DNA of 64,000 nucleotides from Fragum whitleyi (GCA_948146395.1 OX411558.1:37398850-37462849), one strand, 5' to 3'. Positions 43,377 to 53,559 are shown, counted from the first letter of the stretch. A program made the numbers and translations. Notes: generated by a model not told the origin, from the letters alone.

Positions 43377-43652
43377 AATCCATCATAGCGCAGTGGTAGC
43401 ATAACAGACTTTCATTGAAAAGGTCCTGGGTTCAATTCCTGATGGTGGCACTCATTTTTTCCAACTATTTGTCTTCGACCAATTAGTTGATAATCGAAGA
43501 CCTGTTAGGTAAAGCAGCTGGAGGCTAGAAAAAAGATGTGATGGCAGTACTGGTGTGAAGAAACAGGAATCTGTTGTTAGGTGCTCCAGCCGCTGAAATA
43601 TAACTGAAAGATTGTCGAAAGCAGGATTAAACTCTTAACCTGAACAAACAAT
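43377..43652 (+). mobile_element. SINE family S, full length
   Basis: The best copy. Head CATCATAGCGCAGTGGTAGC carries box A and AAGGTCCTGGGTTCAATTCC box B, 40-45 bp apart as in tRNA. Body: GGTGGCACTCATTTTTTCC, AGCAGCTGGAGGCTAG, TTAGGTGCTCCAGCCGCTG, ATATAACTGAAAGATTGTCG, tail CCTGAACAAACAA. No poly-A. Mobilisation would need a partner LINE that is not in this window. Confidence 0.88.
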
Positions 43653-43732
43653 TTGATTTGTCATATTTTTTTGATAATAGGAAGATTAGATATTTTATTA
43701 TTGAAGATTAAGTATTGCTTGTGTAAAATATA

Positions 43733-43815
43733 GTAGAAACCTATGGCTAGGTGCTCCAGCTACCATGATACGACATAAGAATAGTTCAAAGGAGCATTAA
43801 ACTTCATTTAATCAA
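43733..43815 (+). mobile_element. SINE family S, 3' fragment
   Basis: AACCTATGGCTAGGTGCTCC, CATGATACGACATAAGAATA and GGAGCATTAAACTTCATT match the last 80 bp of the family. Confidence 0.55.
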
Positions 43816-44610
43816 TCCTTCCCAAATAAAAACTGACTATTGAACTTCTCACTGTTATGCAGTTTGAAATTTTCTCACGTTAAAGCAAAGTGTTACATTT
43901 TGTATTGGATTGGTCTAGAAACCGAAATGCATGCAACTGTGAATAGGGAACCAGGTCTGAAGAGTGCATTCGGGCTATTTATAAACAGACTGTTTATGTG
44001 CTGCGGTTTATTTATATATTCGTAGTGCAGTGGGGAGAAAATACTTCCATAGATCAGCTGTGAATAGTGTCGAGATAAAATATTTTATCGCTGGACTCTG
44101 TGTGTACTATTAGTTTTTTTCTGTCGTTGAATTCTTTAATCGCGTAGCATGACTGGGCCTTTGTAAATCGTATATGATAAAAGGTAAATAACCTCTTAGT
44201 TTCTTGACTTCTTAATTTTTGTGCTATTTGGCAATTTTCCCTTGTCATTACAGGAATCACTTTGATGAATTCATTAAAGAAACACAAATTTTATGCTATT
44301 CTAGTTTTATGGAAAGCATTTTTGGAAAAAGAGAAAAAATGCTGAAAGCTCATACTTCTTCTATTTTTTCAATGTTTCAATCTTTCTTAAATTTCAGATA
44401 TTTGATGATTAAAAATTTTTAAAGCATTTTTGAAAGAGAAGAAAATGCACTCTGTAGATGGCAATTGACTTCAATCTTGTTTTCATACCCCCATGAAGTA
44501 TTCTTAATGTACTTTAAGAAGCTGTCATCACCTTCGCATTGGCGTGACAAAAGTTACTTTTGGCCATATCCCTGTTCTTATGTATGATATTATACATCCA
44601 TTTTCAAAAG
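43816..44610. other. AT-rich sequence without recognised features
   Basis: Frames at 43840-44025, 44054-44287 and 44219-44422 are all short and without recognisable motifs. A small palindrome ATAAAATATTTTAT lies near 44077. Confidence 0.5.
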
Positions 44611-44616
44611 AACTTT

Positions 44617-44865
44617 TTAACCTTTGTCATGCTGACCCTGGAATATTCCTGCTTTGGCAGGAGGTATGGACAAGCATTAGCCTGCACATATGTGCAGTCT
44701 GATCTTAGTCCGTACAACCTGATTTACCTTTTTAAACAAGAAAAGTTTCAGAAATTATATTTTCAAAATCAAATGCTGACTCAAAATCAGGAAATACAGA
44801 GCTTTCAGCACTTTGATTTATGTATAATTTTGCCAAGTTTTTTTATTCAGCATGACAAGGGTTAA
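44617..44865. mobile_element. Group A piggyBac-type MITE, complete
   Basis: Left TTAACCTTTGTCATGCTGA, right TTCAGCATGACAAGGGTTAA, TTAA at both borders. Inside: CCTGGAATATTCCTGC, CTTTGGCAGGAGGTATGGAC and the CTGCACATATGTGCAG palindrome. 249 bp, almost the same size as 39804-40050. Confidence 0.85.
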
Positions 44866-44908
44866 TATCATCAAAGGGAAATATCTCGTAGACAAAATAT
44901 TTTACTGC

Positions 44909-45266
44909 CAGGGGTGTGGAATTCCCATGCCCAACTTGTCTGACACGGGCTTTTCGACTTGCGTACAAGTACATTTTTCTACGCCACTTGTCCGTGGACA
45001 AGTATATACCAGAGAAAATCTTTATATAGTACAAAAAAGATCTAGGAGGAAAGATATCTTTTTGTTTGTATGAAAATGGAGAAAACTTTGTCTTAGATGA
45101 AGAAAATGCTGGGTTACAGCATTTTCTTCATTAAAAACAATGTTTATCGCAATGTTTATCATTTCATTTTTTTTGTGGGCAAGTTCATTTTGATCGTGGA
45201 AAAGTAGAAAATTGACTCTTACTTGTCCATGGACAAGTGGAGAAAAGTCGTATTTCCACACCCCTG
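44909..45266. mobile_element. Family D hAT/P-like MITE, complete
   Basis: CAGGGGTGTGGAATTCCCAT at the left and TATTTCCACACCCCTG at the right. ACTGC flanks both ends. ACTTGTCCGTGGACAAGT at 44986-45003 and ACTTGTCCATGGACAAGT at 45221-45238 form a subterminal palindrome near each end. A central hairpin at about 45097-45140 pairs GAAGAAAATGCTG with CAGCATTTTCTTC. Confidence 0.8.
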
Positions 45267-45565
45267 ACTGCTCTTTTTTATACTATTCCTTTGTATTATC
45301 TGAAGTAACTGGGAATATCAAAGATATGCATATTTATTTATTGAAAGTGCATAAGCTATTGCTTTCTACATGTTAAAAAAGAGTATAACTTTAGAAGCAT
45401 TTCAGTTCTAATTATGGCCCTTTTTCAACTTAGTTTCTTTTGCATTATCCGCTACTAACTTAGTTTTTTTTGCATTATCCACAACTCAGTCATTCTCTAT
45501 TGTTTTCATGTTTACTTTAAACTTAGCGAGTGAATTCACTTTCACAAGAGCTTTTCTAAAAAGCA

Positions 45566-45729
45566 TTAAGGTAGTAGACCCGAAATATTACTGAATGTTT
45601 TGGAGGTAATGAACTTTCACAGTGTTGACCGAGGTTTCCAAATGAATTTCATTAGGAAACCTCGGTCAACATTGTGAAAGGTCAAGTGTTCCAAGATGTT
45701 GGGGAACTATTACGGGTCCACTACCTTAA
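45566..45729. mobile_element. 164-bp foldback MITE (family R)
   Basis: TTAAGGTAGTAGACCCG at the left, CGGGTCCACTACCTTAA at the right, and long inner arms GTTGACCGAGGTTTCC / GGAAACCTCGGTCAAC. Better preserved than its equal-length sister at 18940-19103, so probably younger. Confidence 0.82.
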
Positions 45730-45739
45730 GGGGGATAAC

Positions 45740-46190
45740 TTAAGAACCATTTTTGATAGAGTAATAGCCCCTGGTTGATTGGAAATTTTTGCATTTTTTT
45801 TTGTTTTTCATTATCCATCAATGCAATTGAGCGTTGCACCAGCAGAAGGTCATATTGTTTTTAACTGTAAAAGCAAATAGATAAAATAAAGAAATTCACT
45901 AGCAGAGGTTGAAATAGTAGCGGGTGAGGGGTTGGTAATGGGAAACTAAATCCAAACCAACAGCTTGAAAAAATATATTAACCTCCTGAATGTCCATTTT
46001 GTAGGTCAGTTAATGGGAGAAAATGGTCCTATAATTTGCATTGCAAGAAACATATTGTACTATACAAATGAATGAAGACATCGATCTTCGCTATCAATAT
46101 CTTGAGAAAAATAACTCTTCTCATAAAAGCTGCAGTTAAAATCAAGGTTTGTTAGGTTTTTCATTTGAATTATTGAATATAATCACGTTG
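45740..46190. other. AT-rich sequence without recognised features
   Basis: No repeat or credible open frame recognised. Confidence 0.5.
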
Positions 46191-46260
46191 ATCCCTTTGT
46201 TGTAGGTACCCAATGTAATCGTCTTATTGAGACGATTTCAGTGAGGACCCACAATTTTGG
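46191..46260. mobile_element. Family K hairpin core
   Basis: TGTAGGTACCCAATGTAATC and GTCTTATTGAGACGATTTCA then GGACCCACAATTTTGG. This is the centre of family K without its termini. A second, similar core lies at 46565-46605 (ACTCATTTGAATTGTCTC and inverse). Confidence 0.55.
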
Positions 46261-46312
46261 ACTCATTTGAGAAAGACAATTTTTTATTGGTATGACATCC
46301 AGCCTCTCATTT

Positions 46313-46530
46313 ATTATTGGATTGAATGGAGTTTTATCCCGCTTACAACACTTTCCAGTTATATTGCACGGCTGAAGCACCTAACAATGGATTCCTGGTA
46401 TTTCTCTCACCAGTACAACCATAACACCCTTTTCTAGTTGGAAAGAATGAGTGCCTCCGTCAGGGATTGAACCCGGGACCCCTAGATTGACAGTCCGACG
46501 CACTACCAACTGTGCTATGACAGCGGCTCG
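46313..46530 (-). mobile_element. SINE family S with internal deletion
   Basis: From GAATGGAGTTTTATCCCGC, through AGCACCTAACAATGGATTCC and CCAGTACAACCATAACACCC, it jumps at about 46438 to GGAAAGAATGAGTGCCTCCG, losing the CAGCTGCTATC segment. It then shows a complete inverse head (GATTGAACCCGGGACCCC, CCAACTGTGCTATGACAG). Confidence 0.8.
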
Positions 46531-46654
46531 CCTCTCGTGTAATAACTCAATGAAACACTGTTATTGGTACTCATTTGAATTGTCTCAATGAGACAATTCA
46601 AAAGAATATCAACAATATATGGTTTGAGTTTATAATTATAGAAATACTTTAATC

Positions 46655-48548
46655 TTAACCCTTTGCTGTTTAATCCCTGCTTTTACGTGCCTGTGATTTT
46701 ATGATTGAGAAAACATTGTGAAAAAAGAAGAAATTGCTCCTGACAAGCAATTTCTTCTTTTTCCACACTATTTTCTACCCTACTGTATGGTTATTAGTCC
46801 CCCACCGGTTACCGGTTGGGGGACTATAGGTTTGCTCGATTCCGTCCGTCCGTCCGTCCGTCCGTCCGTCTGTCTGTCCGTCTGTCCGTCTGTCCGTCAC
46901 GCTTTTGTCCGGGCTATATCTTCTAAACCATATGTGCTAGCAACTTCAAACTTGGTACACTTATAGATCTCATTGGGGAGAAGTGTCATGTTCAAGAACC
47001 GTTACTCTGCCACGCCCACTTTTTGAGTTATTGCCCTTTGTTGTTTTTACCCTTACATTCTTGTCCGGATCATATCTCCTAAACTATGTGTGCTAGCAAC
47101 TTCAAACTTTGTACACTTATAGATCTCATTGAGGAGAAGTGTCATGTTCAAGATCCATAACTCTGCCACGTCCACTTTTTGAGTTATTGCCCTTTGTTGT
47201 TTTTACCCTTACATTCTTGTCCGGAATATATCTCTTAAACTATAAGTGCTAGCAACTTCAAGCTTTGTACACTTATAGATCTCATTCAGGCAAATTGTCA
47301 TGTTCAAGATCCATAACTCTGCCACGCCCACTTTTTGAGTTATTGCCCTTTGTTGTTTTTACCCTAACATTCTTGTCCGGATCATATCTCCTAAACTATA
47401 AGTGCTAGCAACTTCAAACTTTGTACACTTATAGATCTCATTGAGGACAAGTGTCATGTTCAAGATCCATAACTCTGCCACGCCCACTTTTTGAGTTATT
47501 GCCCTTTGTTGTTTTTACCCTTACATTCTTGTCCGGAACATATCTCCTAAAGTATGTGTGCTAGCAACTTCAAACTTTGCACACTTATAGATCTCATTGA
47601 GGCGAAGTGTCATGTTCAAAACCCATAACTCTGCCAAGCCCACTTTTTGAGTTATTGCCCTTTGTTGTTTTGACCCTTACATTCTTGTCCGGATCATATC
47701 TCCTAAACTATAAGTGCTAGCAACTTCAAACTTTGTACACTTATAGATCTCATTGAGGAGAAGTGTCATGTTCAAGAACTGTTACTCTGCCACTCCCACT
47801 TTTTTAGTTATTGCCCTTTGTTGTGTTTACCCTTACATTCTTGTCCGGAACATATCTCCTAAACTATATGTGCTAGCAACATCAAACTTGGTACACTTAT
47901 AGATCTCATTGAGGACAAGTGTCATGTTCAAGATCCATAACTCTGCCACGCCCACTTTTTGAGTTATTGCCCTTTGTTGTTTCTACTCTTACATTCTTGT
48001 CCGGATCATATCTCCTAAACTAAAAGTACCAGCAACTTCAAACTTTTTACACTTATAGATCTCATTGAGGACAAGTGTCATGTACAAGAACTGTTATTCT
48101 GCCACGCCCACTTTTTAAGTTATTGCCCTTTGTTTTTTCTACCCTTACATTTTTGTCCGGATCATATCTCCTAAACCATAAGTGCTAGCAACTTTAAACT
48201 TTGTACACTGATAGATCTTATCAAGGACAAGTGTCATGTACAAGAACTGTTACTCTGCCATGTCCACTTTTTGAGTTATTGCCCTTTATTGTTTTTAGTC
48301 TTACATTCTTGTCCGGATCATATCTCCTAAACTATAAGTGCTAGCAACTTTAAACTTTTACAGTTATAGATCTAGTAAGTAGGAGATATATTATAAGAGA
48401 GGATTTTTTGTTATCCGGTGGGGGACTCCTGTATTGCATCGCAATACGACATGCACTTGTTTTTCAAATTAAATGCACTTTGAATTTTCATCTGCAAAAT
48501 CTTTGAATTTGGACAGGTCTAAAATTTTGTGAAACAGGAAAGGGTTAA
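46655..48548. mobile_element. Group B MITE split by a tandem-repeat element
   Basis: TTAACCCTTTGCTGTTTAAT at 46655 and AACAGGAAAGGGTTAA ending at 48548, with TTAA at both borders. Without the insert at 46796-48459 it would be about 230 bp, like its sisters. Confidence 0.85.
46796..48459 (+). mobile_element. Element T4: 156-bp tandem repeats, Helentron/pearl-like
   Basis: The left end is an inverted repeat CCCCCACCGGTTACCGGTTG then GGGG, followed by a GTCCGTCC run (46845-46900). The core unit, with GAGTTATTGCCCTTTGTTG, starts at 47031 and repeats at exactly 156 bp eight times to 48279. The right end has CCGGTGGGGGACTCC and a hairpin GTATTGCATCGCAATAC ending about 12 bp before the border. A hairpin just inside the 3' end, insertion into a T run and internal tandem units resemble non-autonomous Helitron-like elements of bivalves; the class is inferred. 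No protein encoded. Confidence 0.75.
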
Positions 48549-48679
48549 ATAAAAAATACTGCCTCTATCTGTAGCTCTGTCAACCTATTTCAATATGTTG
48601 CAAATGGAAATAAATGGAGTGTGGAAATTGGAGTGAAAAAAAAATGATTCGATAGAAATTATTGTATGAATATTCTCTA

Positions 48680-49010
48680 GGCTGCAGCCATGATGCAGAT
48701 GGTTTAACTAGGCTCTGATCTTTTGGTCCTAGGTTCGATTCCTGTTTGCAGCAAATACCCTATCTCACATTTGTCCCCCACCAATAGGTGGACATTTCAA
48801 GTGGTCAGTGCAACACTATTGTAAGCTAACTCGGATAAGCAGCAGTATTATAAGACTTGGAAAGGATTGAGTTGTTACTTAGTAGAGGTGTGAGAAATAC
48901 CAGGAATCCATGAATAGGTGTTCTAGCAACTCCATTATAATGACTGAAATTACCGGTAACACTTTATTTCTGCAGTGGTGTTTGACCCCATTCAAACAAA
49001 CAAATAAATA
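48680..49010 (+). mobile_element. SINE family S carrying an insertion
   Basis: Degraded box A at about 48690 and box B CCTAGGTTCGATTCCTG. After CCACCAATAGGTGG there is a stretch with AGTGGTCAGTGCAACACTAT (family P hairpin arm). The family then resumes with GTGTGAGAAATACCAGGAAT and ends ATTCAAACAAACAAATAAA. Confidence 0.65.
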
Positions 49011-49130
49011 TATCAAGATGTTGCAAATTAGAAATTGATAGAGTGTGAAAAATGGAGTGAAAAAACATTTGATTGAAGAAGTATTGCTCTGTGGAAAAGA
49101 TTTTTTTTTAAATGGTGCATTATGAATCAG

Positions 49131-49322
49131 AGCTACAGATAGAGGGGGTATTTTGGAGTTTTGATTAAAGCATATAAAAAAGAATTTTTAGCACAAACCT
49201 TTTGTTGTAAGTACTCATTGGTATCGTCTCTTTGAGACGATTCAATTGAGTACCCACAACATAGGGTTTCGTTGAGAAATAAAGATTTTAGACTCTCCTT
49301 ACCCCCTCTTATCTACACCTCT
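49131..49322. mobile_element. Family K MITE, complete
   Basis: AGAGCTACAGATAGAGGGGG at the left and CCCCCTCTTATCTACACCTC at the right are inverted. The centre is the hairpin TATCGTCTCTTTGAGACGAT, flanked by AGTACTCATTGG and TTGAGTACCCACAAC. Sister copies: 57778-57963, 62065-62254, and partial ones. Confidence 0.75.
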
Positions 49323-49580
49323 GGTTAGTGCTCCAGACTTCCAATCTCAGGTTTAGATCCAAGGTTAAGGCCCCAGCAATGGCATTCTGACAATTGTCTC
49401 CCACCAATGGGCGGATAGTTGTACACCTATATTGGATGAGCAGCTTAGGATTGAAAAGGATTTTATGGCAGTACTGGTTGCAGAAATACTGGAAATTAAT
49501 TGTTTGGTGCTCCAGCTGCCACGATATGACTGAAAAACTGTTGAAAAGGGCATTAAACACATTTTTAAACAAACTACCAA
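49323..49580 (+). mobile_element. SINE family S, degraded head
   Basis: Starts next to the family K terminus. CTCAGGTTTAGATCC is a damaged box B. The body is recognisable: GTCTCCCACCAATGGGCGGA, TTGGTGCTCCAGCTGCC, ATATGACTGAAAAACTGTTG. Tail TTTTTAAACAAAC. Confidence 0.65.
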
Positions 49581-49654
49581 TATCATCAATACATATCCAA
49601 TAATATTGCCAAATTACAGAATCTTTTATGGGCAATTGCAGAAAGATAATTAAG

Positions 49655-49800
49655 TGATATGAAGAGAGTATGTGTTGATATTTCATGGAAATATGAATGT
49701 AAAAACCTAATCACTCTGTACGAATACGCAGAATGGATTCATACGGTGTGATTAGGTTTTTAGTTTTAGACCACCATGAAATTTATGAATAATTGCTTCA
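49655..49800. mobile_element. Foldback family J
   Basis: AAAAACCTAATCACTCTGTA faces CGGTGTGATTAGGTTTTTAG around GAATACGCAGAATGGATTC. The outer part GAAGAGAGTATGTGTTGAT matches 51661-51800, but the right border has decayed. Confidence 0.55.
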
Positions 49801-49894
49801 TTTTAATTTCATACATCCATGAAAATGACAAATTATTACTTCATTTTTTACATACCGTAAATAAAAAATATAAAGCTTTTTCCAATAAAGAAAG

Positions 49895-50030
49895 ATTTCT
49901 CATGGGACTACTTTGTGCTTAAGCTTTTGAAATAGCTGCAAAGTAAAAATTGGTTTCATCGGGGAATAAAACCAATTTTTCATCCAATCAGAATGCACAA
50001 TTCTTGATGTAAACAACCAAAATCAAATTA
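49895..50030. repeat. Dispersed repeat shared with 52150-52280
   Basis: TACTTTGTGCTTAAGCTTTT, TGGTTTCATCGGGGAATAAA and CAATTCTTGATGTAAACAAC parallel CTGCTTTGTGCTCAAGCTTA, TTTTCATTGAGGAATAAAGC and AATCTTGATTCACACAAC. Family unknown. Confidence 0.5.
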
Positions 50031-50094
50031 TGTACAAAAAATAAAAAAATAATGTAAATTGAACCAATATTATTGTCAATAATTTAGATGGATA

Positions 50095-50170
50095 GAGAGA
50101 GAGAGAGAAAGAGACAGACAGACAGAGAGAGAAAGAGACAGACAGAGAGAGAGTGATAGAGAGAGAGAAA
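50095..50170. repeat. GA/GACA microsatellite
   Basis: Imperfect GAGAGAGA and GACAGACA runs. Confidence 0.9.
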
Positions 50171-50269
50171 TATTTTGAGTGATAAAATGAATGTCTTATC
50201 TGACCAAGGTGTAATGATCGGGAGTTATTGTATAAATTACACTGTAGGTTTATCTCGATGGTCATTTGG

Positions 50270-51015
50270 AAAAAAGGTATCGTTAGGGCATCATCAAATC
50301 GGGGAAATTTTGTCCTGGATAGTTTAAGTGTTGTTTGTGTTATATTTAATGTTTTATCATATTTTGTATGATTTCAATAATATTTCTTGAAAAGTTGGAT
50401 TAAAAATACTGTTGTTTCTTTTTGTTTGATTTGTGCATCAAAATTGTTCTTCGAAGGATTTTTATTGGTGGATTTATTAACGTTTGTAAGGAAATATTTT
50501 GGAAGTTTTATTATTATTTTTGGATTATCTTTTCAAAGGAGTTGAATGGAAAATGAAGGTATTTGATTCTTTTTGTTACTTTTTTTTTCGCTTTCAGTAT
50601 TTTATAATTTTACTAGATAGTGTGAATATAAGATTTAAATTTTTCATCCCCAATGTCATGCTGTATAGTTACAAATTCAGGGAACAGATGGCAACCAATG
50701 TTCTTGATTATTTTAATACCATTTATTTCTCATTGAATTTGAATTTATTAACAATTTAAGATTTAAACGGGGGGAATAAAGGTACTAAGATCAGCCTGCA
50801 TGTAATGCTTTCTTTCATAAATAAGATTAGTAGAGATGCAGTATGACAAGATTTAACAAAATGGCCCCATTTCTATGTTTTTGACTTTTCAAGATGCTTC
50901 AAATGAGTACCTACAACATACTGTGATGTCAGTGATCTTGAGGTTGTGTCAAATGTTTTTAAGATAAATGAAGGCCGAAGCTAGATTCCCAAGAGCTTTT
51001 GTTCTATCTTGGATC
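50270..51015. other. AT-rich sequence without recognised genes
   Basis: ACTAAGATCAGCCTGCATG and GATGCAGTATGACAAGATTT at 50785-50855 are a decayed group A MITE core. The frame at 50499-50759 is Phe/Leu-rich and unconvincing. Confidence 0.5.
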
Positions 51016-51019
51016 TTGC

Positions 51020-51150
51020 CACCATCATAGCGCAGTTGGTAGCGCGACAGACTGTCAATCTAGAGGTCCTGGGTTCATTCCACGAATATAACTGAAAAAA
51101 TATTGAAAGTGGCATAAAACTCCCTTCAATAAATCAATCTATCTTGTATC
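51020..51150 (+). mobile_element. SINE family S, body deleted
   Basis: An intact head, CATCATAGCGCAGTTGGTAG and AGAGGTCCTGGGTTCATTCC, is joined directly to the 3' end CGAATATAACTGAAAAAATA and AAACTCCCTTCAATAAATC. About 140 bp of body is missing. Confidence 0.8.
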
Positions 51151-51348
51151 TTTCATAGGCAATTAACCCACTGTCAGATAGAGTAAGCAAAAAGGCAAAT
51201 TAATAGAGAGAATTAGATCAATGGCTTCGGGCAAAGCATTTTTAACTGCCTCAGGGTTTCAAGGGACGCAGGTTTTGCGAGTCTGAGACTCTTAAATTAG
51301 TGGCTAGGACTGTCAAAACTTTCTGAGATGAGTCCTTAGGACCCTCTC

Positions 51349-51419
51349 GGGATCAACTTTAGAAAAGAATTGAAGACTGTTTAAAAACAGTCTTCAATTC
51401 CTTCCAGAAGTTGAGTCCC
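51349..51419. repeat. Near-perfect hairpin
   Basis: GGGATCAACTTTAGAAAAGA then ATTGAAGACTGTTT, mirrored by AAACAGTCTTCAAT and TTCTGGAAGTTGAG-type sequence (read inverted), with a minimal loop at about 51383. The strands differ in the outer arm. Confidence 0.65.
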
Positions 51420-51660
51420 AATTATTCATCAGTATCCATCACTTTCTTCACATTTAATCAGGAAATAGCTCTAAATTTCAAGAAAAACAAAATTATTGCA
51501 TAAAAGAAATAGACTTTATTTAAAGCAGGGACTCCCAAAATTTAAGAAAGGACCCCTATGATCCCAATGATTGAGTCCTTTGGACCCTACTTTGTTGAAG
51601 TCAGACTAAAACCCTGCTGCCTATACATTCAACTTGAAAGAACTTGTTTCCTTAGATATC

Positions 51661-51800
51661 AAGAGAGTATTTTGTTGATTTCAGTGAGGTATGAAACTAA
51701 AAAAACTAATCACAGTGTATGAATTTGCGAAGTAGATTCATACATGAATATGACTAGGTATTTAGTTTCATACCTCCATGAAATCAATAAGTACTCTCTT
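51661..51800. mobile_element. Foldback family J, complete
   Basis: AAGAGAGTATTTTGTTGATT at the left and AATAAGTACTCTCTT at the right. Inner arms GAGGTATGAAACTAAA / TTTAGTTTCATACCTC and GTGTATGAATT / ATTCATACATG. 140 bp in total. Confidence 0.7.
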
Positions 51801-51831
51801 CATATCTTATACTTTAATATCATGAAGCATA

Positions 51832-52135
51832 ACAAGAGCACCACCTTTGGGTGCCTACGCTCGGCTGTTGAGTGCTGGATGGTGCGAAAAAAATCGAAAA
51901 GTCGAAAAAGGGGCATAATTTGCACAAAATGCACCAAGAGTTATCCCCCTTGATAGTATAGGTTGCTTTTTTGATGGTAAACATATGTGCCAAGTTTCAA
52001 GTGAATGCCTTCAGTAGATCCAGAGATATCACAAAATGACAATGTTATAATTCACACGACAACAACAACGATGACGAAGACACCAAAGCAATAGCAATAT
52101 CTGGGGTTTTCTCCAAAAACAGCCAAGCTGAAAAT
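51832..52135 (+). mobile_element. Element T1 without tandem units
   Basis: AACAAGAGCACCACCTTTGG, TGCCTACGCTCGGCTG, GGGGCATAATTTGCACAAAA, TCAAGTGAATGCCTTCAGTA and the ending GGGGTTTTCTCCAAAAACAG. The GACCTTGAAAAATGACC units of the 16.5-18.5 kb copies are absent, so the array is optional. Confidence 0.7.
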
Positions 52136-52149
52136 ATATAGTTGTCTAT

Positions 52150-52280
52150 TAAATGACACATTTCAATAGGGGCTGCTTTGTGCTCAAGCTTATCAAATAG
52201 TACATAATCAAGGTTGTTTTCATTGAGGAATAAAGCCAACTTAAGTTCAGCCACAAATCTTGATTCACACAACTAGAATT
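52150..52280. repeat. Dispersed repeat shared with 49895-50030
   Basis: See that entry; same order of motifs with about 70% apparent agreement by eye. Confidence 0.45.
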
Positions 52281-52518
52281 AAATTATTGTAAGATAAATT
52301 CGCCCAACTGGTCAAACTTGAAGCATAGGACTCTTGTTTGCTGGGAAATCTCAGTGAGTAAAACTCAAAGGATTCCAGGGTTGCCACTACGGTGTTGTGA
52401 ATCATATTACCGGGGTCCAAAAAGGCCTCTGGAAATCACATGAGTAGGTGAAATCTTCCATGATATAACTGAAAGATTGTTTGAATTGTTGTTAAACCCA
52501 GAAAGAAATTATCCAATT

Positions 52519-52880
52519 CAGGGGTGTGGAATTCCCATGCCCAACCTGTCCGACTCGGGCTTTAAAATTGTACTTGTGGACAAGTACATTTTTCTAAGCC
52601 ACTTGTCCGAGGACAAGTAAATACCAGTGCAAATCTTGGAATTTTACTTAAAAGAATTAAGAGAGATATTATCATAATGTTTATTTCAAAGGGTAGAAAA
52701 CATTATTTTTTAATGAAGAAAATGCTGTTATTCAGCATTTTCTTCGTCAAAAAGCAATGTTTTTCTCAAATGTATCTAGTACCTCTTTTTCGTACAAGTT
52801 AATTTTGATTCTGTCGAGTAGAAAAACCACTTTTACTTGTCCAGGGACAAATAGAGAAATCTCGTATTTCCACACCCCTG
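52519..52880. mobile_element. Family D hAT/P-like MITE, complete
   Basis: CAGGGGTGTGGAATTCCCAT and TTTCCACACCCCTG ends. TCCAATT lies before and TCTAATT after, a 7-bp duplication with one change. The central hairpin GAAAATGCTG / CAGCATTTTC is kept; the subterminal palindromes carry substitutions. Confidence 0.78.
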
Positions 52881-53320
52881 TCTAATTTAAGTTTATTTCA
52901 AATGAGAAGGGGGGGGGGGATTGTCCTTAAGGTCAATGACCTTCTTCCACATGCAATATGGACATTTTATAGTATTTGACCATGAGCTTAGTATATTTCC
53001 CTAATGATTTTGATCATCAACTTTATGTTTTAGAGACTATTGGGATCAGTTTCAGGTTTAAAACCAATTCATTTAAACCTGTTCATGATGAATTAAAACT
53101 TTACCGAAGTTGCTGTAAAATCAAAGTGCTGAAAAACACTGAATGCACTTATTATTATTGCTTTGGTACAGTAAAAGGTGTATTAAGCAACCACTTACAG
53201 GACCACCAAAAAGTGGTCATTTAAGAGAATGGTTGATTAGTACATGTTTTGTTAATGAAATAGAAACATAATTTTGATTGAATATGTATGTTATTGAGAA
53301 TTTCTCAATAATCTTAAGTT
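52881..53320. other. No recognised element
   Basis: A G run lies at about 52909-52919. An 82-codon frame at 52976-53224 lacks splice signals and recognisable motifs. Confidence 0.45.
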
Positions 53321-53324
53321 GTCA

Positions 53325-53375
53325 AAACTCAATAGAATTGTCTCATTGAGATGATTCTAATGAGTTTTAATAACA
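53325..53375. repeat. Family K hairpin core
   Basis: AACTCAATAGAATTGTCTC and GAGATGATTCTAATGAGTT are inverted around an ATT centre. Confidence 0.5.
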
Positions 53376-53559
53376 TAAGGCTCATGCAATAATTTTCAGA
53401 CTAATAATGCCTACTTTTTAAGACATTTTTATCGAAAGAAGGGGATTTAAAAATTGGTCACCTAATAAAAACGGTGGCTAACTCAAGCAAGATGGACTGT
53501 ATATATGTCAAAAGAAATTTTGCGAAACTGTTCTGGTTCAAAGAAAGAAAAGAGGAGGT

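Noticed and set aside
44847..44865. Right terminus of the transposase-bearing element
   Set aside because: It pairs with the left terminus at 44617 in a standard 249-bp MITE, so it cannot be claimed for the 40783 element.
46845..48459. CRISPR-like regular repeats
   Set aside because: The units are contiguous 156-bp tandem copies without unique spacers, in a eukaryotic mobile element.
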